DNA of 64,000 nucleotides from an uncultured Hyphomonadaceae bacterium (GCA_938084575.1 CALKFG010000006.1:289579-353578); one strand, 5' to 3'. Shown: positions 16,659 to 26,654, numbered from the stretch's first letter. Notes: generated by a model not told the origin, from the letters alone. Program-made: numbers and translations.

Positions 16659-17762
16659 CTAGCTTCCGGTCTGGCCGCGATGTCTTAATTTGGCATCAGC
16701 CAGAACACAGGCGAGCATGGCCTCTGCGACCGGTACAGCGCGGATTCCCACGCAGGGATCGTGACGGCCCTTTGTCCGGATATCCACATTCTCTCCGGTT
16801 GAGGTGACAGATTTGGTTTCCGTGAGAATGGACGACGTTGGCTTTATCGCCAGCCTCACCACGATATCCTGACCTGTCGAGATACCGCCGGCCACGCCGC
16901 CATTATTGTTTGAGAGAAAGGCCAGCTGGTCTCCCTGCATGCGCATCTCGTCGGCGTTTTCTTCACCACTGAAGCCTGCGGCGGCGAAGCCTGCGCCGAT
17001 TTCGACGCCCTTGGCCGCATTGATGCTCATCATCGCACTTGCCAGCTCTGAATCGAGCTTGCCATAAATCGGCGCGCCCCAGCCCGCCGGGACACCCGTG
17101 GCATGTACCTCGACAATCGCCCCGGCCGAGGACCCGGCCTTTCGGGTCTCGTCGAGGTAAGTCTCCCAGCTTTTGGCCATGTTCGCGTCCGGGCACCAAA
17201 AGGGGTTGCGGGCAGTTTCTTCCCAGTCCCAGTTTTCCGGATCCACCATATGCGGTCCGATCTGGACCACTGCACCGCGAAGTGTGATGCCTTCGCCGAG
17301 AATCTGTCGGGCGACAGCACCGGCAGCAACCCGTGCCGCGGTTTCCCGGGCGGAGCTGCGCCCGCCGCCGCGATAATCGCGAAGGCCATATTTGGCATCA
17401 TAGGTCTGGTCGGCGTGACCGGGCCGGTAGCGGTCGCGAATCTCGGAATAGTCTTTTGAGCGCTGATCAACATTCTCGATCATCAGGCTGATCGGGGTGC
17501 CGGTTGTGACCGCCCCGCCAAAGCGGGCCCTGATCCGGTCGTCCTCGAAAATGCCTGACAGGATCCGGACCTGGTCGGGTTCTTGGCGCTGGGTCACAAA
17601 CCGTGATGTTCCGGGGCGCCGCAGGTCGAGAAAGGCCTGAATCATGCCTGAATCGAGACGCAGGCCGGGGGGGCAGCCATCCACCACGCAGCCCAGAGCC
17701 GGGCCGTGGCTCTCGCCCCAAGTGGTGACTCGAAAGAGATGACCGAAACTGTTGTGCGACAT
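16659..17762 (-). CDS. aroC: Chorismate synthase
   Basis: Last step of the shikimate pathway: anti-elimination of phosphate from EPSP to give chorismate, requiring reduced FMN. The 367-residue protein begins [20 protein letters not shown], the classic N-terminal signature. It continues with [26 protein letters not shown], the [19 protein letters not shown] signature and the late [17 protein letters not shown] block, all complete. It is divergent from pdxH with a 60-base shared gap. DUF481 follows downstream; no functional connection is evident. Confidence 0.97.
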   Translation of the reverse strand: MSHNSFGHLFRVTTWGESHGPALGCVVDGCPPGLRLDSGMIQAFLDLRRPGTSRFVTQRQEPDQVRILSGIFEDDRIRARFGGAVTTGTPISLMIENVDQRSKDYSEIRDRYRPGHADQTYDAKYGLRDYRGGGRSSARETAARVAAGAVARQILGEGITLRGAVVQIGPHMVDPENWDWEETARNPFWCPDANMAKSWETYLDETRKAGSSAGAIVEVHATGVPAGWGAPIYGKLDSELASAMMSINAAKGVEIGAGFAAAGFSGEENADEMRMQGDQLAFLSNNNGGVAGGISTGQDIVVRLAIKPTSSILTETKSVTSTGENVDIRTKGRHDPCVGIRAVPVAEAMLACVLADAKLRHRGQTGS

Positions 17763-17822
17763 GGGACATACCCGTATGACAAGAACCGTCGGTGTCCTAT
17801 ATCCATTTGACGAAACTCACAA

Positions 17823-18503
17823 ATGCCAGGCCCTGCGATGACTGAAAAACCTGTCATAATTCCCCCCACACCAAGCGCCGAAGCCTATGCCGAAGCGGTT
17901 GACCGTCCCCTGATTGCCGATACGGACAACCCGTTTGGTCTGCTGGAGGCGTGGCTGGCCGATGCGGTTCGGGCCGAGCCGAATGATGCCAACGCGGCCG
18001 CCCTGGCGACAGTCGATGAGATGGGGATGCCGGACGTGCGGATCGTCCTTGTGCGCGGCGTTTCCTCATCGCAGGGGCTGACCTTCTACACCAATTATCA
18101 CAGCGCCAAGGGGCAGCAGCTCGCCCATACGCCCCGCGCAGCCCTGTGCTTCCACTGGAAAAGCCAGCGCCGTCAGGTTCGCCTGCGTGGCAGCGTGTCC
18201 GTCGTCTCGCCGGACGTATCGGATGCCTATTTTAACCAGCGGGCTGCGCAGAGCCGGATTGCGGCGATTGCCTCGGACCAGTCCCGGCATCTTGCGGACC
18301 GGACTGTTTTCGAGGGGCGGCTGTCTGAAGTGTCGCAGGCCTATGCGGACCCGGACGCGATTCCCCGACCTGCGCATTGGGGCGGATATTGCCTGAAGCC
18401 GATCCAGATTGAATTCTGGCAGGATCAGAAATTTCGCATGCATGATCGACTTCAGTTCACATCTGTGGACGGCGCCTGGGAGCGCACCCGCCTTTATCCC
18501 TGA
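17823..18503 (+). CDS. pdxH: Pyridoxamine 5'-phosphate oxidase
   Basis: FMN-dependent oxidation of PNP or PMP to pyridoxal 5'-phosphate. The 226-residue protein shows FMN and PLP contacts of the family: MATV-like LATVDEMGMPDVRIVLVRG, FYTNYHSAKGQQL, ALCFHWKSQRRQVRLRG, and the C-terminal W-Q-D-x-x-x-R-x-HDRLQF and W...RLYP ending. The first ATG (17823) is used here; an ATG five codons later (17838) is equally plausible, and neither has a strong ribosome-binding site. A small membrane protein gene follows after 23 bases. Confidence 0.95.
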   Translation: MPGPAMTEKPVIIPPTPSAEAYAEAVDRPLIADTDNPFGLLEAWLADAVRAEPNDANAAALATVDEMGMPDVRIVLVRGVSSSQGLTFYTNYHSAKGQQLAHTPRAALCFHWKSQRRQVRLRGSVSVVSPDVSDAYFNQRAAQSRIAAIASDQSRHLADRTVFEGRLSEVSQAYADPDAIPRPAHWGGYCLKPIQIEFWQDQKFRMHDRLQFTSVDGAWERTRLYP

Positions 18504-18526
18504 CCCCGTTTCAAAAGGACCGCAGC

Positions 18527-18922
18527 ATGCGCACTGGTTTCAAGATTGCCCTCGCCCTGTTTTCACTTATTCCGCTGTATTTTGCCTATCTGGGCCTGAG
18601 CCAGGGCGCGGCGGGCCTGATGCCAGAAGCTGAGGTTGCGTCGCCCCTGGATAATCAGCTTCGGTACCTTTCAGGCGTTTACGCCATGGTCAGCATGATG
18701 ATCTGGTATGCGCTGACGGACATTGACCGGCATCGCCGTCTGCTTCAGCTGATCGTCGCCGGTCTTGTTATTGGCGGCCTTGGCCGTCTCATCTCCCACC
18801 TCTCGGTGGGTCCGGGTGACAGCACGCAATTCGCGGGCATGATCATCGAACTGTCGACGCCCCTTCTTCTTGTCTGGCAGAGCTGGGTGACGGAAAAGCC
18901 TGTCGAGGACAACGGATCCTAA
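18527..18922 (+). CDS. DUF4345 integral membrane protein
   Basis: A 131-residue protein with four hydrophobic segments, at about residues 5-28, 46-65, 73-93 and 102-120. It matches the DUF4345 layout: LRYLSGVYAMVSMMIWY in the second segment, then the family-typical 'GLVIGGLGRLISHLSVG'. Function unknown. It lies in a plus-strand run pdxH, DUF4345, HAD phosphatase, ATP12 chaperone with short gaps, likely co-transcribed. There is no signal peptide other than the first membrane helix. Confidence 0.78.
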   Translation: MRTGFKIALALFSLIPLYFAYLGLSQGAAGLMPEAEVASPLDNQLRYLSGVYAMVSMMIWYALTDIDRHRRLLQLIVAGLVIGGLGRLISHLSVGPGDSTQFAGMIIELSTPLLLVWQSWVTEKPVEDNGS

Positions 18923-18953
18923 GTCACATGTTCCGGTCAGGCGGGTTCCCAGA

Positions 18954-19634
18954 ATGTCTCTGAAACTGGCGATATTCGACCTTGATGGCACTCTGGTTGA
19001 CAGCCGACAGATCATTCAGGCCGCGATGGTCAGGGCATTTGAATCCGTTGACCTGGCGCCGCCCAGCTACGATCAGACCCGCCATATTGTCGGGCTTTCC
19101 CTGCAGGAGGCCTGTCAGCGTTTGCTGTCGCCGAAAGCCGATGCCGATCTGGTTGGCAGGGTCACGGACAAATTTCGTCTGGGCTTTGTCGAGCTGCGTG
19201 CCGAAGGGCAGGGGGCGGAGCCGCTTTATCCTGGTGCTGCAGATTTGGTCACAAGCCTTGCCGATCAGGGCTGGCTGCTGGCTGTCGCGACAGGCAAATC
19301 CCGCCGGGGGATCGAGGCCTTCTGCGAGCGTCATGATATGGCGCATCTGTTTGACACCAGCTGGTGCGCAGATGATGGACCGGGCAAACCGCATCCGTTC
19401 ATGGTGATTGAGGCGATGAAGGCGGTCGGGAGCTGTCCTCAGCAGTCATTGATGATTGGCGATGCGACGTTTGATATGCAAATGGGCCGGGCGGCTGGGG
19501 TATTCGCTTTGGGGGTCAGCTGGGGATTTTCCAATGCGGATGAACTGGTTGCGGCTGGAGCGTATGAAGTTCATCATGACTTTAACAGCCTTGGGGCCAG
19601 TCTGGAGCGGTTTTCAATGCGGGTGACGGAATGA
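18954..19634 (+). CDS. HAD-superfamily hydrolase, phosphoglycolate phosphatase-like
   Basis: A 226-residue HAD subfamily IA phosphatase. The four motifs are in order: FDLDGTLVDS (nucleophile Asp, residues 8-17), VATGKS (motif II), the Lys of GKPHPFMVIEAM (motif III), and IGDATFDMQMG (motif IV acid pair). The cap is inserted after motif I. The substrate cannot be told; Gph or a house-cleaning role is possible. Its stop overlaps the start of the ATP12 chaperone gene by 4 bases (19631-19634), which implies translational coupling and is a common pairing in Alphaproteobacteria. Confidence 0.88.
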   Translation: MSLKLAIFDLDGTLVDSRQIIQAAMVRAFESVDLAPPSYDQTRHIVGLSLQEACQRLLSPKADADLVGRVTDKFRLGFVELRAEGQGAEPLYPGAADLVTSLADQGWLLAVATGKSRRGIEAFCERHDMAHLFDTSWCADDGPGKPHPFMVIEAMKAVGSCPQQSLMIGDATFDMQMGRAAGVFALGVSWGFSNADELVAAGAYEVHHDFNSLGASLERFSMRVTE

Positions 19635-20350
19635 AGGTGACAGACTATCCCAAGCGTTTTTACACGCAGGTTGAGGTTGCGCAGGCAGAGAACGGCGACG
19701 GGTGGGGGATTCTGCTGGATCAACGCCCGGTTCGAACGCCGGCGCGCATTGCCCTGGTGCTGCCAACCCGGGCACTCGCCGCCGCCCTTGCTGAAGAATG
19801 GGCAAAGCAGCCGGACCGGATCGAGTTGCCAACCATGACGCTAACGCGTCTGAGCAATGTTGCGCTTGACCGGACACCAGACGCGCGCGCGGAGATGATT
19901 AAAGAGCTTGCCGCCTATGCTGAAACCGATCTTACCTGCCATCTTGAACTACCGGGAACTGAATTGCGCAGTCGCCAGGACAAGGCTTGGCGGCCCTGGC
20001 GAGACTGGGCAGGCCGAGCCTTGAATGTCTTGTTGGTGCCGGTTGAGGGTATTATTGCGGCGCCCCAACCTGCTGCCTCCCTTGACGCCTTGCGAACCCA
20101 TGCGGAAAGCCTTGACGATTTCCGGCTGACGGGTCTCAGCTGGGCCTGCGCTCTGTTTGGCTCTGTTGTTCTGGCGTTGGCGGTTGAGCGTGGTCAGCTG
20201 TCTGCCTCGGCAGCCCTTGAGGCGTCATGCCTCGACGAAGACTGGCAAATCGAGCAATGGGGCGAGGACGCCGAAGCGCAGGCGGCGCGGGCTACCCGGC
20301 AGGCTGATGCAGATGCGCTGGATGTTTGGCTACAGGCGCTTTCGACCTAA
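19631..20350 (+). CDS. ATP12 family chaperone for F1-ATPase assembly
   Basis: A 239-residue homolog of mitochondrial Atp12, which binds the F1 alpha subunit before hexamer assembly. Family landmarks visible are KRFYTQVEV at the N-terminus, GILLDQRPVRTPAR, ALAEEWAKQ, PTMTLTRLSNVALDR and the C-terminal LDEDWQIEQWGEDAEA block. Its start overlaps the HAD phosphatase stop by 4 bases. The ATP synthase genes themselves are not in this window. The sequence is distinct enough that the family call is firm although no catalytic site exists to check. Confidence 0.92.
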   Translation: MKVTDYPKRFYTQVEVAQAENGDGWGILLDQRPVRTPARIALVLPTRALAAALAEEWAKQPDRIELPTMTLTRLSNVALDRTPDARAEMIKELAAYAETDLTCHLELPGTELRSRQDKAWRPWRDWAGRALNVLLVPVEGIIAAPQPAASLDALRTHAESLDDFRLTGLSWACALFGSVVLALAVERGQLSASAALEASCLDEDWQIEQWGEDAEAQAARATRQADADALDVWLQALST

Positions 20351-20385
20351 ATCTGCCTGATCAGTGAATCAAAAGGCGGTAGGAC

Positions 20386-21051
20386 ATGCTGACAGTGCAT
20401 CATCTTGAAGATTCCCGATCCCAGCGCGTGCTCTGGCTCCTCGAAGAGCTGGGAGCTGAATATGACGTTCGGCGTTACGATCGGGACCCGAAAACCCGGC
20501 TCGCCCCGCCCGAGCTCTACGATGTCCACCCGCTTGGAAAATCACCTGTCATTACCGATGATACCATCACTGTGGCAGAGACCGGGGCGATTTTCGAATA
20601 TGTTTTAGAGACACGCGATACCGATCAAAGTCTTGGCACTGAGAAAGGGACGGCGCACGCCCGGCAGATGACTTACTGGCTGCACTATGCCGAAGGCACG
20701 GCCATGCCGCTCTTGGTGATGAAATTGATTTTTAGCAACATCCCCGAGCGCGCCCCTCTGCTGGCTCGACGTCTGTTCCGCACGATTCTGAGCCCGGTCC
20801 ACGCGCAGTTTATTGACCCGCGCATCGCGGAGCAGGTGGTTTTTTGGAACGCGTCTCTCGCTGAGACCGGCTGGTTTGTGGGTGAAGCTTTCTCGGCGGC
20901 AGATATCATGATGAGTTTCCCGCTTGAAGCAGCGGGGTCCCGGGTCGATCTGTCAGCCTATCCTCATGTCCGGGATTTTCTCACCCGCTGTCATCAGCGC
21001 CCGGCCTATCAGGCCGCGCTTGAGCGGGGCGGACCGTATGCCTTTGCCTGA
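20386..21051 (+). CDS. Glutathione S-transferase family protein
   Basis: A 221-residue two-domain protein. The N-terminal thioredoxin-like domain reads HHLEDSRSQRVLWLLEEL with the catalytic Ser/Arg region, then HPLGKSPVI and VAETGAIFEYV, which holds the glutathione gamma-Glu contact. An all-helical C-terminal domain includes WFVGEAFSAADIMMSFPLE, a standard GST C-domain motif. It resembles the MAPEG-independent bacterial GSTs with about 220 residues. It lies 35 bases after the ATP12 gene on the same strand. Substrate unknown. Confidence 0.92.
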   Translation: MLTVHHLEDSRSQRVLWLLEELGAEYDVRRYDRDPKTRLAPPELYDVHPLGKSPVITDDTITVAETGAIFEYVLETRDTDQSLGTEKGTAHARQMTYWLHYAEGTAMPLLVMKLIFSNIPERAPLLARRLFRTILSPVHAQFIDPRIAEQVVFWNASLAETGWFVGEAFSAADIMMSFPLEAAGSRVDLSAYPHVRDFLTRCHQRPAYQAALERGGPYAFA

Positions 21052-21249
21052 AAACGCCGGCTCATCAGCGAAGGCGTGACAGGCTGATCCGCGCCTGGGG
21101 CCTCGCGGGATGCTGCTTTGCGGTTCTCCGGTCGGTTTGCGGACAGCCGTATCATAACCGGGCGCCTGATCTTTCCGCGTCCGACCTGGCAGAAGCCTTG
21201 TCAGATTGCGCCGGGGTATTACAAAGCCCGAACATTCGAGGAGATCAGC

Positions 21250-22782
21250 ATGCAAGATGTGATTGAGGCGCTCGAAGCCCGCCGTGAACAGGCGCGGCTC
21301 GGTGGGGGACAAAAGCGGGTAGAACGCCAGCATGAAAAGGGCAAACTGACCGCACGCGAGCGGGTCGCTCTGCTTCTGGATGAGGACAGCTTCGAAGAAT
21401 ATGACATGTTTGTCGAGCATCGCTCGAACGATTTCGGGATGGAGGCCCAGCGCATCCCAGGGGATGGTGTTGTCACCGGACACGGCACCATCAATGGACG
21501 GCTAATTTATGTGTTCTCGAAGGATTTCACTGTTTTTGGCGGCTCGCTGTCCAAGGCGCAGTCCGAAAAAATTGTCAAGATACAGAAGATGGCCGTGCAG
21601 AATGGTGCGCCGGTGATTGGTATTTTTGACGCCGGCGGTGCCAGGATTCAGGAGGGTGTCGACAGCCTGGCAGGCTATGCGGACATTTTCATGGAGAATG
21701 TTCTGTCTAGTGGTGTGATTCCGCAAATCTCCGTGATCATGGGTCCCTGTGCCGGCGGCGACGTGTACAGCCCGGCCATGACCGATTTCATCTTCATGGT
21801 GAAAGACACCTCCTACATGTATGTTACCGGTCCAGATGTTGTGAAAACGGTCACCAATGAAGTCGTGACACATGAGACGCTGGGTGGGGCCAGCGTGCAT
21901 GCCCAGAAATCAGGCGTGGTCGATGGCGCCTATGAAAATGACATCGAGGCGCTGGTCCAGATGCGGCGCCTGGTCGATTTCCTGCCCGGGTCAAACCGGG
22001 AAAAGCCGCCGGTTCGACCAAGCTATGACGAGATCGACCGGGAAGACCGCAGCCTCGACACGCTGGTTCCGGACAATCCGAACAAGCCTTATGATATGAG
22101 GGAGCTGATCGAAAAAACCGTTGATGAGGGCGACTTCTTCGAGATGTCTCCGAATTTCGGAGCCAATATTATTTGCGGCTTTGGGCGCATGGAGGGGTCG
22201 ACGGTCGGTGTCGTTGCCAACCAGCCCATGACGCTGGCCGGCGTCCTCGATATTGACGCCAGCCGCAAGGCGGCGCGCTTTGTCCGTTTTTGCGATTGCT
22301 TCAATATTCCGATCATTACCCTGGTCGACGTGCCGGGCTTTATGCCGGGCACCAAGCAGGAATATGGTGGCCTGATTAAACATGGTGCAAAGCTCCTGTT
22401 CGCGTTCGCCGAGGCCACGGTGCCCAAGGTGACCGTGATCACCCGCAAGGCTTATGGGGGCGCCTATGACGTCATGAGCTCAAAACATCTGCGGGGAGAT
22501 GTGAATTATGCCTGGCCAACGGCAGAGATTGCCGTGATGGGTGCCAAGGGTGCGGTTGAGATCATTTTCCGGCAGGATATTGGCGATGACGACAAGATCG
22601 CCGAGCAAACCCGGTTGTATGAGGATAATTTTGCCAATCCCTATGTGGCGGCAAAAAAGGGCTATATTGACGATATCATCATGCCGCACTCCACCCGTCG
22701 GCGGGTCGCCCGAGCTTTGCGGACGCTCCGCGGCAAGGAGTTGTCAAATCCATGGAAAAAGCACGATAATATACCGCTTTGA
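21250..22782 (+). CDS. pccB: Propionyl-CoA carboxylase beta subunit (carboxyltransferase)
   Basis: Transfers carboxyl from carboxybiotin on PccA to propionyl-CoA, giving methylmalonyl-CoA. The 510-residue subunit has an N-terminal crotonase-type half with [24 protein letters not shown] and [25 protein letters not shown]. The C-terminal half has [32 protein letters not shown] and MGAKGAVEI. Start at ATG 21250 ([12 protein letters not shown]) is preceded by GAGGAG; the open frame continues upstream without similarity. pccA is 10.5 kb further on, an unusual separation. A stem-loop follows the stop. Confidence 0.95.
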   Translation: MQDVIEALEARREQARLGGGQKRVERQHEKGKLTARERVALLLDEDSFEEYDMFVEHRSNDFGMEAQRIPGDGVVTGHGTINGRLIYVFSKDFTVFGGSLSKAQSEKIVKIQKMAVQNGAPVIGIFDAGGARIQEGVDSLAGYADIFMENVLSSGVIPQISVIMGPCAGGDVYSPAMTDFIFMVKDTSYMYVTGPDVVKTVTNEVVTHETLGGASVHAQKSGVVDGAYENDIEALVQMRRLVDFLPGSNREKPPVRPSYDEIDREDRSLDTLVPDNPNKPYDMRELIEKTVDEGDFFEMSPNFGANIICGFGRMEGSTVGVVANQPMTLAGVLDIDASRKAARFVRFCDCFNIPIITLVDVPGFMPGTKQEYGGLIKHGAKLLFAFAEATVPKVTVITRKAYGGAYDVMSSKHLRGDVNYAWPTAEIAVMGAKGAVEIIFRQDIGDDDKIAEQTRLYEDNFANPYVAAKKGYIDDIIMPHSTRRRVARALRTLRGKELSNPWKKHDNIPL

Positions 22783-22793
22783 TCCTTGAGCGA

Positions 22794-22818
22794 CCTGATC
22801 GCCTTGTCGGCGGTCAGG
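22794..22818 (+). terminator. Stem-loop after pccB, possible terminator
   Basis: CCTGATCGCC and GGCGGTCAGG form a 10-bp stem (one G-U pair) with a 5-base loop, beginning 11 bases after the pccB stop. There is no real T-run behind it, only CGTGATTTGC, so it may be a weak or Rho-assisted terminator or an RNA-stabilising hairpin. Confidence 0.4.
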
Positions 22819-22897
22819 CGTGATTTGCAACCCAGCTCTGGCGTATCTCTCCGTTTGCTCTAGATCTTGGATCTGGACCGGTTGGGGAGTTTAAATC

Positions 22898-24307
22898 ATG
22901 ACATCGAACTTGTTGCGACAGGCCGGCCTGGCCGTCTGCCTGCTGGTTTTTCCGGCGTGTGCCACACTTGAAAACACCGACACCGAGGTCGCGCCGACGC
23001 AAATCAATACGAACCCATTTCCATCCACCTATCGTCCCCTGGACTCCGAGACGGTGCTCCTCAAGGACGCCACCGTACTGGATGGCCTTGGGGGACGCAT
23101 TGACGGGGGTGATGTGCTTTTGTCCGGCGGACGCATCCTGGCTTATGGGCAGGAGGTTTCGGCCCCATCGGGTGCACGTATTATCGATGCGGCGGGCCGC
23201 TGGGTCACGCCGGGCATCATCGACAATCACAGCCATCTCGGCGTCTATCCCAGCCCCGGCGTCGACGCGCACAGTGACGGAAATGAGATCAGCGCCCCGG
23301 TCACTGCCGAAGTCTGGGCCGAACACAGCATCTGGCCGCAGGATCCGGGGTTTTCCCGGGCGCTGGCCGGAGGGGTAACGGCGATGCAGATCCTGCCTGG
23401 ATCGGCAAACTTGTTTGGCGGCCGTGGCGTCACGCTCAAGAATGTGCCGGCGCGGACCGCGCAGGCGATGAAGTTTCCCGACGCTCCCTATACGCTGAAA
23501 ATGGCGTGTGGAGAGAACCCCAAGCGCGTCTATGGCTATGGGCGCGGCTATCCGGGTGGAACGCCCTATTCGCGGATGGGAAATGTGGCGGGCTACAGGG
23601 CCGCCTGGGCACGGGCCGCATCTTATAAGGAGGCCTGGGAACGGCACTGGTCCGGCGAGGGCGACGCCCCCGAACGCGATTTGGAGCTGGATACGTTGAT
23701 GGGCGTGTTGCAAGGGGACATTCTGGTTCACATGCATTGCTACAGGGCTGATGAAATGGCCCAGGTGATGGATATTTCGAGGGAATTTGGATATCATGTC
23801 GCCAGCTTCCACCACGCGGTCGAAAGTTATAAAATTGCCGACCTTCTGGCCGACTATGGTGCATGTTCAGCCATGTGGGCCGATTGGTGGGGCTTCAAAA
23901 TGGAAGCCTATGACGGGATCCGAGAAAACATTCCTCTGGTTCACCGGGCCGGGGCGTGCGCGATCGTCCATTCTGACAGTGATATCGGGATTCAACGCTT
24001 GAATCAGGAGGCCGCAAAAGCCCTCGCGGATGGCCAGCGCGCCGGTCTGGACCTGAGTAAGGCGGTTGCCTGGCAGTGGTTGTCAGCCAACCCCGCGCGG
24101 TCGCTGGGAATATTCGACCAAACGGGATCGATCGAGGTCGGAAAGAATGCCGATATCGTCGTCTGGTCGGGAGATCCTTTCAGCTCGTTCACTCAGGCAG
24201 ATTTGGTTTTTGTCGACGGTGCCGTTCTGTTTGACCGTTCCGAGGCCTCCCTGATTCCGGTCTCGGATTTCGAATTGGGGCACCCAGGTGAAGGAGACCT
24301 GAAATGA
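22898..24307 (+). CDS. Amidohydrolase-family lipoprotein or secreted imidase/dipeptidase-like hydrolase
   Basis: A 469-residue metal-dependent hydrolase of the amidohydrolase superfamily. The N-terminus has a signal with a lipobox-like LVFPACAT, so it is probably a lipoprotein anchored by that Cys. Metal-binding elements are intact: NHSHLG (the H-x-H after strand 1), HMHCYRADE, FHHAVE, and HSDSDIGI (the strand-8 Asp). The C-terminus carries the usual beta-sandwich lid with GSIEVGKNADIVVWSGDPF. The related-family substrate is unclear (imidazolonepropionase-like or D-aminoacylase-like proteins share these features). It overlaps the next amidohydrolase gene by 4 bases (ATGA). Confidence 0.85.
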   Translation: MTSNLLRQAGLAVCLLVFPACATLENTDTEVAPTQINTNPFPSTYRPLDSETVLLKDATVLDGLGGRIDGGDVLLSGGRILAYGQEVSAPSGARIIDAAGRWVTPGIIDNHSHLGVYPSPGVDAHSDGNEISAPVTAEVWAEHSIWPQDPGFSRALAGGVTAMQILPGSANLFGGRGVTLKNVPARTAQAMKFPDAPYTLKMACGENPKRVYGYGRGYPGGTPYSRMGNVAGYRAAWARAASYKEAWERHWSGEGDAPERDLELDTLMGVLQGDILVHMHCYRADEMAQVMDISREFGYHVASFHHAVESYKIADLLADYGACSAMWADWWGFKMEAYDGIRENIPLVHRAGACAIVHSDSDIGIQRLNQEAAKALADGQRAGLDLSKAVAWQWLSANPARSLGIFDQTGSIEVGKNADIVVWSGDPFSSFTQADLVFVDGAVLFDRSEASLIPVSDFELGHPGEGDLK

Positions 24308-25575
24308 GACGTGACATGCTGATAGGCCTCGGCCTTATTTTTTCTCTGACGCCCTCAGGTCTGGCCCAGGATTTCGCCATCGAGAATGCACGGGTCTGGA
24401 CCGGGACGGATCAGGGGACGCTTGAACAGGCCACGGTGCTTGTCCAGGATGGGGTGATTGCCGCGCTTGGGACCGATCCGGACCTTCCTGTCGGGATAGA
24501 CCGGCTTGATGCGGCAGGCGCCTGGCTTACGCCGGGGATCATTTCCTCCGCATCGAGCACCGGCCTGGTCGAGGTCGGAGCCGAGGATACAACAGATGAC
24601 CGGTCGGCAGCAGAGGGACTGTTTTCGGCCGCGATTGTTGCCGCCGATGGATTTAATCCTGCGGCCGCCAGTGTCGGGGTGACCCGGATTGAGGGTATAA
24701 CCCGGATCGCGGTTGTTCCGGGGTTGTCTTCCAGCCTGATTGCCGGACAGGGCTTTGTCGCGGATACGGGCGGAACAGCCCAGACAGAGGTCGACCGAAA
24801 GGCCTTTACTGTAATCGGTTTGGGGGAATCCGGCGCCGCCGCCAGCGGTGGGTCGAGGGCAGCCAGCTGGGTCGAACTTCGCGCCGCCTTTGAGGATGCA
24901 TTGTCCTTTTCTGAAGAGGACGGGGAAGATGGAACCGGGCACGTTTTGAACGCCGTCGACGCGCGTGCTTTCGGGCCCGCGGCCCGGGGCGAGCAGCTGA
25001 TTTTGGTCGCCGTCAGTCGGGCCAGCGATATCCGGGCAGTTCTCCGCCTGAAAGCGGAGATGCCACAGCTCAACATCGCCTTGCTCGGAGCTGAAGAGGG
25101 GTGGCTGGTCGCGGATGAGCTTCGGGCGGCGGAGGTCGCGGTAATCATTGATCCTTTCACCAATCTGCCATCGCGCTTTGAGAGCCTTGCGGCGACCCGT
25201 CACAATGCGCAGCGTTTGATCTTGGCCGGCGTCACCACGGCCTTCACACACTTTGATGACTCCAGCCATCAGGCCCGTCTTGTCCTGCAGGTCGCCGGAA
25301 ACTCTGTGGCCAGCGGCGTGTCCCACGACGACGCGCTGGCGGCCATTACCTCCGTACCAGCGGACATATTCGGACTGGAGGGTCTTGGACGTATCGCTGT
25401 TGGCCAGCGCGGGGACCTCGTCTTATGGGACGGAGATCCGCTGGAAGTCATGAGCGCGCCAAAGGCGATCTGGATCGATGGCGAGGCCCAGCCACTTGAG
25501 AGTCGGCAAACCCGGCTGCGCGACCGGTATCTTGACCTTGGGCAGGCATCTCGACCGCTGGCTTACAGTCGCTAG
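24304..25575 (+). CDS. Amidohydrolase-like secreted protein lacking metal ligands (degenerate partner)
   Basis: A 423-residue secreted paralog-like partner of the upstream hydrolase, with signal peptide (LIGLGLIFSLTPSGLAQ) and the same overall frame: N-terminal AIENARVWTGTDQGTL, the strand-1 block LTPGIISSASSTGLVEVG, and C-terminal lid GLGRIAVGQRGDLVLWDGDPLEV. The H-x-H that should follow PGII is replaced by S-A-S, and the strand 5 and 6 histidines are not evident; an Asp in THFDDSSH may be the strand-8 residue. It is therefore unlikely to bind the usual metal pair. The 4-base overlap with the active gene suggests a fixed-ratio complex; this is inference. Confidence 0.82.
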   Translation: MRRDMLIGLGLIFSLTPSGLAQDFAIENARVWTGTDQGTLEQATVLVQDGVIAALGTDPDLPVGIDRLDAAGAWLTPGIISSASSTGLVEVGAEDTTDDRSAAEGLFSAAIVAADGFNPAAASVGVTRIEGITRIAVVPGLSSSLIAGQGFVADTGGTAQTEVDRKAFTVIGLGESGAAASGGSRAASWVELRAAFEDALSFSEEDGEDGTGHVLNAVDARAFGPAARGEQLILVAVSRASDIRAVLRLKAEMPQLNIALLGAEEGWLVADELRAAEVAVIIDPFTNLPSRFESLAATRHNAQRLILAGVTTAFTHFDDSSHQARLVLQVAGNSVASGVSHDDALAAITSVPADIFGLEGLGRIAVGQRGDLVLWDGDPLEVMSAPKAIWIDGEAQPLESRQTRLRDRYLDLGQASRPLAYSR

Positions 25576-25645
25576 ACGCGCTGTTCCGTCGGAGATCGGC
25601 GCCATGCCCGCGGACAGCTAAAAGCCGAGCCGGGTGCTGATCCGT

Positions 25646-26611
25646 TCAGGCGCCGTAATCTGCAGCCGTCTTGGCGGTTCGGTGAAAGGCCAGGCGCTTG
25701 GCATAGTCCAGCGGATCGTGCGGCTTGACCAGCGCATCAGCTGGCGTGTCACTCCAGTCGATCAAACGGGTCAGGAAGAATCGCAGGGCAGCCCCGCGGC
25801 AGAAGGCTGGCAGGGCGTCTCTCTCACCCTCGCTGAGGGGCCGGTGCGCCTCATAGGCCGAGATCAGCGCCGCGCCCTTCACCCGGTCAAACTGCCCATC
25901 AGGCGTGAACGCCCAGGCATTGAGGCAAATGGCAATGTCATAAATCAGGGCGTCCGTGCAGGCAAAATAGAAGTCAATCACGCCCGCAAAGCTATCGTCG
26001 AGGAAAAAGGCATTATCCGGAAACAGGTCGGCATGGATGACCCCCCGGGGGAGGTCGCGTTGGTCCAGCCCGGCCGCTGACATTGCTGCCAGATCCTGAT
26101 CGATGAGGGCGGCCAGACCAGATTGCAAGGCATCTGCATCGGCGTCCCGTCCCTCCCAAAGCCCAGGCCAGCTGCGCGACCCAAGTTGATTCGGGCGTGT
26201 TCTGCCGAAGTCTGAGGCATCTGCATGCAGCCGGCTCAGGCCGGCACCCAGTGCGCGACAATGGGCTAGGCGTGGGCGTTTCGGCGACAGGCCGGATAAA
26301 AAAGAGACGATGACCGCCGGCCGGCCTTCAAGGGTTCTCAGGGCCCGCCCGTCCCGGGCCGGAATCGGACGCGGACATGGAAACCCCTTATCGGCCAGGT
26401 GCTTTTTTAACCCGATGAAGAAAGGGAGATCATCCTCGTGCACCCGTTTCTCAAACAGCGTCAGGATATACCGGCCCTTGCTTGTCTCGAGAAAGTAGTT
26501 GGAGTTCTCAACACCTTCTGCAATGCCCTTGAAGCTCGTGGCTGTCCCGAGATCGTAATCTTTGAGAAACGCGTTCAAAGATGCGTTAGACACTTGAGTA
26601 TAAACGGCCAT
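25646..26611 (-). CDS. thrB: Homoserine kinase ThrB (choline-kinase/APH fold type)
   Basis: Phosphorylates homoserine in threonine synthesis. This 321-residue enzyme is the alphaproteobacterial type with an aminoglycoside-phosphotransferase fold, not the GHMP type of E. coli. Motifs: GIAEGVENSNYFLETSKGRYILTLFEKR in the N-lobe, the Brenner-like catalytic HADLFPDNAFF, and the metal-binding VIDFYFACTDALIYDIA. Length is the usual 320 or so. It stands alone on the minus strand, convergent with the amidohydrolase pair and 194 bases downstream of an MFS gene; threonine synthase and homoserine dehydrogenase are elsewhere. Confidence 0.94.
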   Translation of the reverse strand: MAVYTQVSNASLNAFLKDYDLGTATSFKGIAEGVENSNYFLETSKGRYILTLFEKRVHEDDLPFFIGLKKHLADKGFPCPRPIPARDGRALRTLEGRPAVIVSFLSGLSPKRPRLAHCRALGAGLSRLHADASDFGRTRPNQLGSRSWPGLWEGRDADADALQSGLAALIDQDLAAMSAAGLDQRDLPRGVIHADLFPDNAFFLDDSFAGVIDFYFACTDALIYDIAICLNAWAFTPDGQFDRVKGAALISAYEAHRPLSEGERDALPAFCRGAALRFFLTRLIDWSDTPADALVKPHDPLDYAKRLAFHRTAKTAADYGA

Positions 26612-26654
26612 AGACCATGTTTAGCGTCTTAGCGTGATCGTGTCTTGGCGCAAA

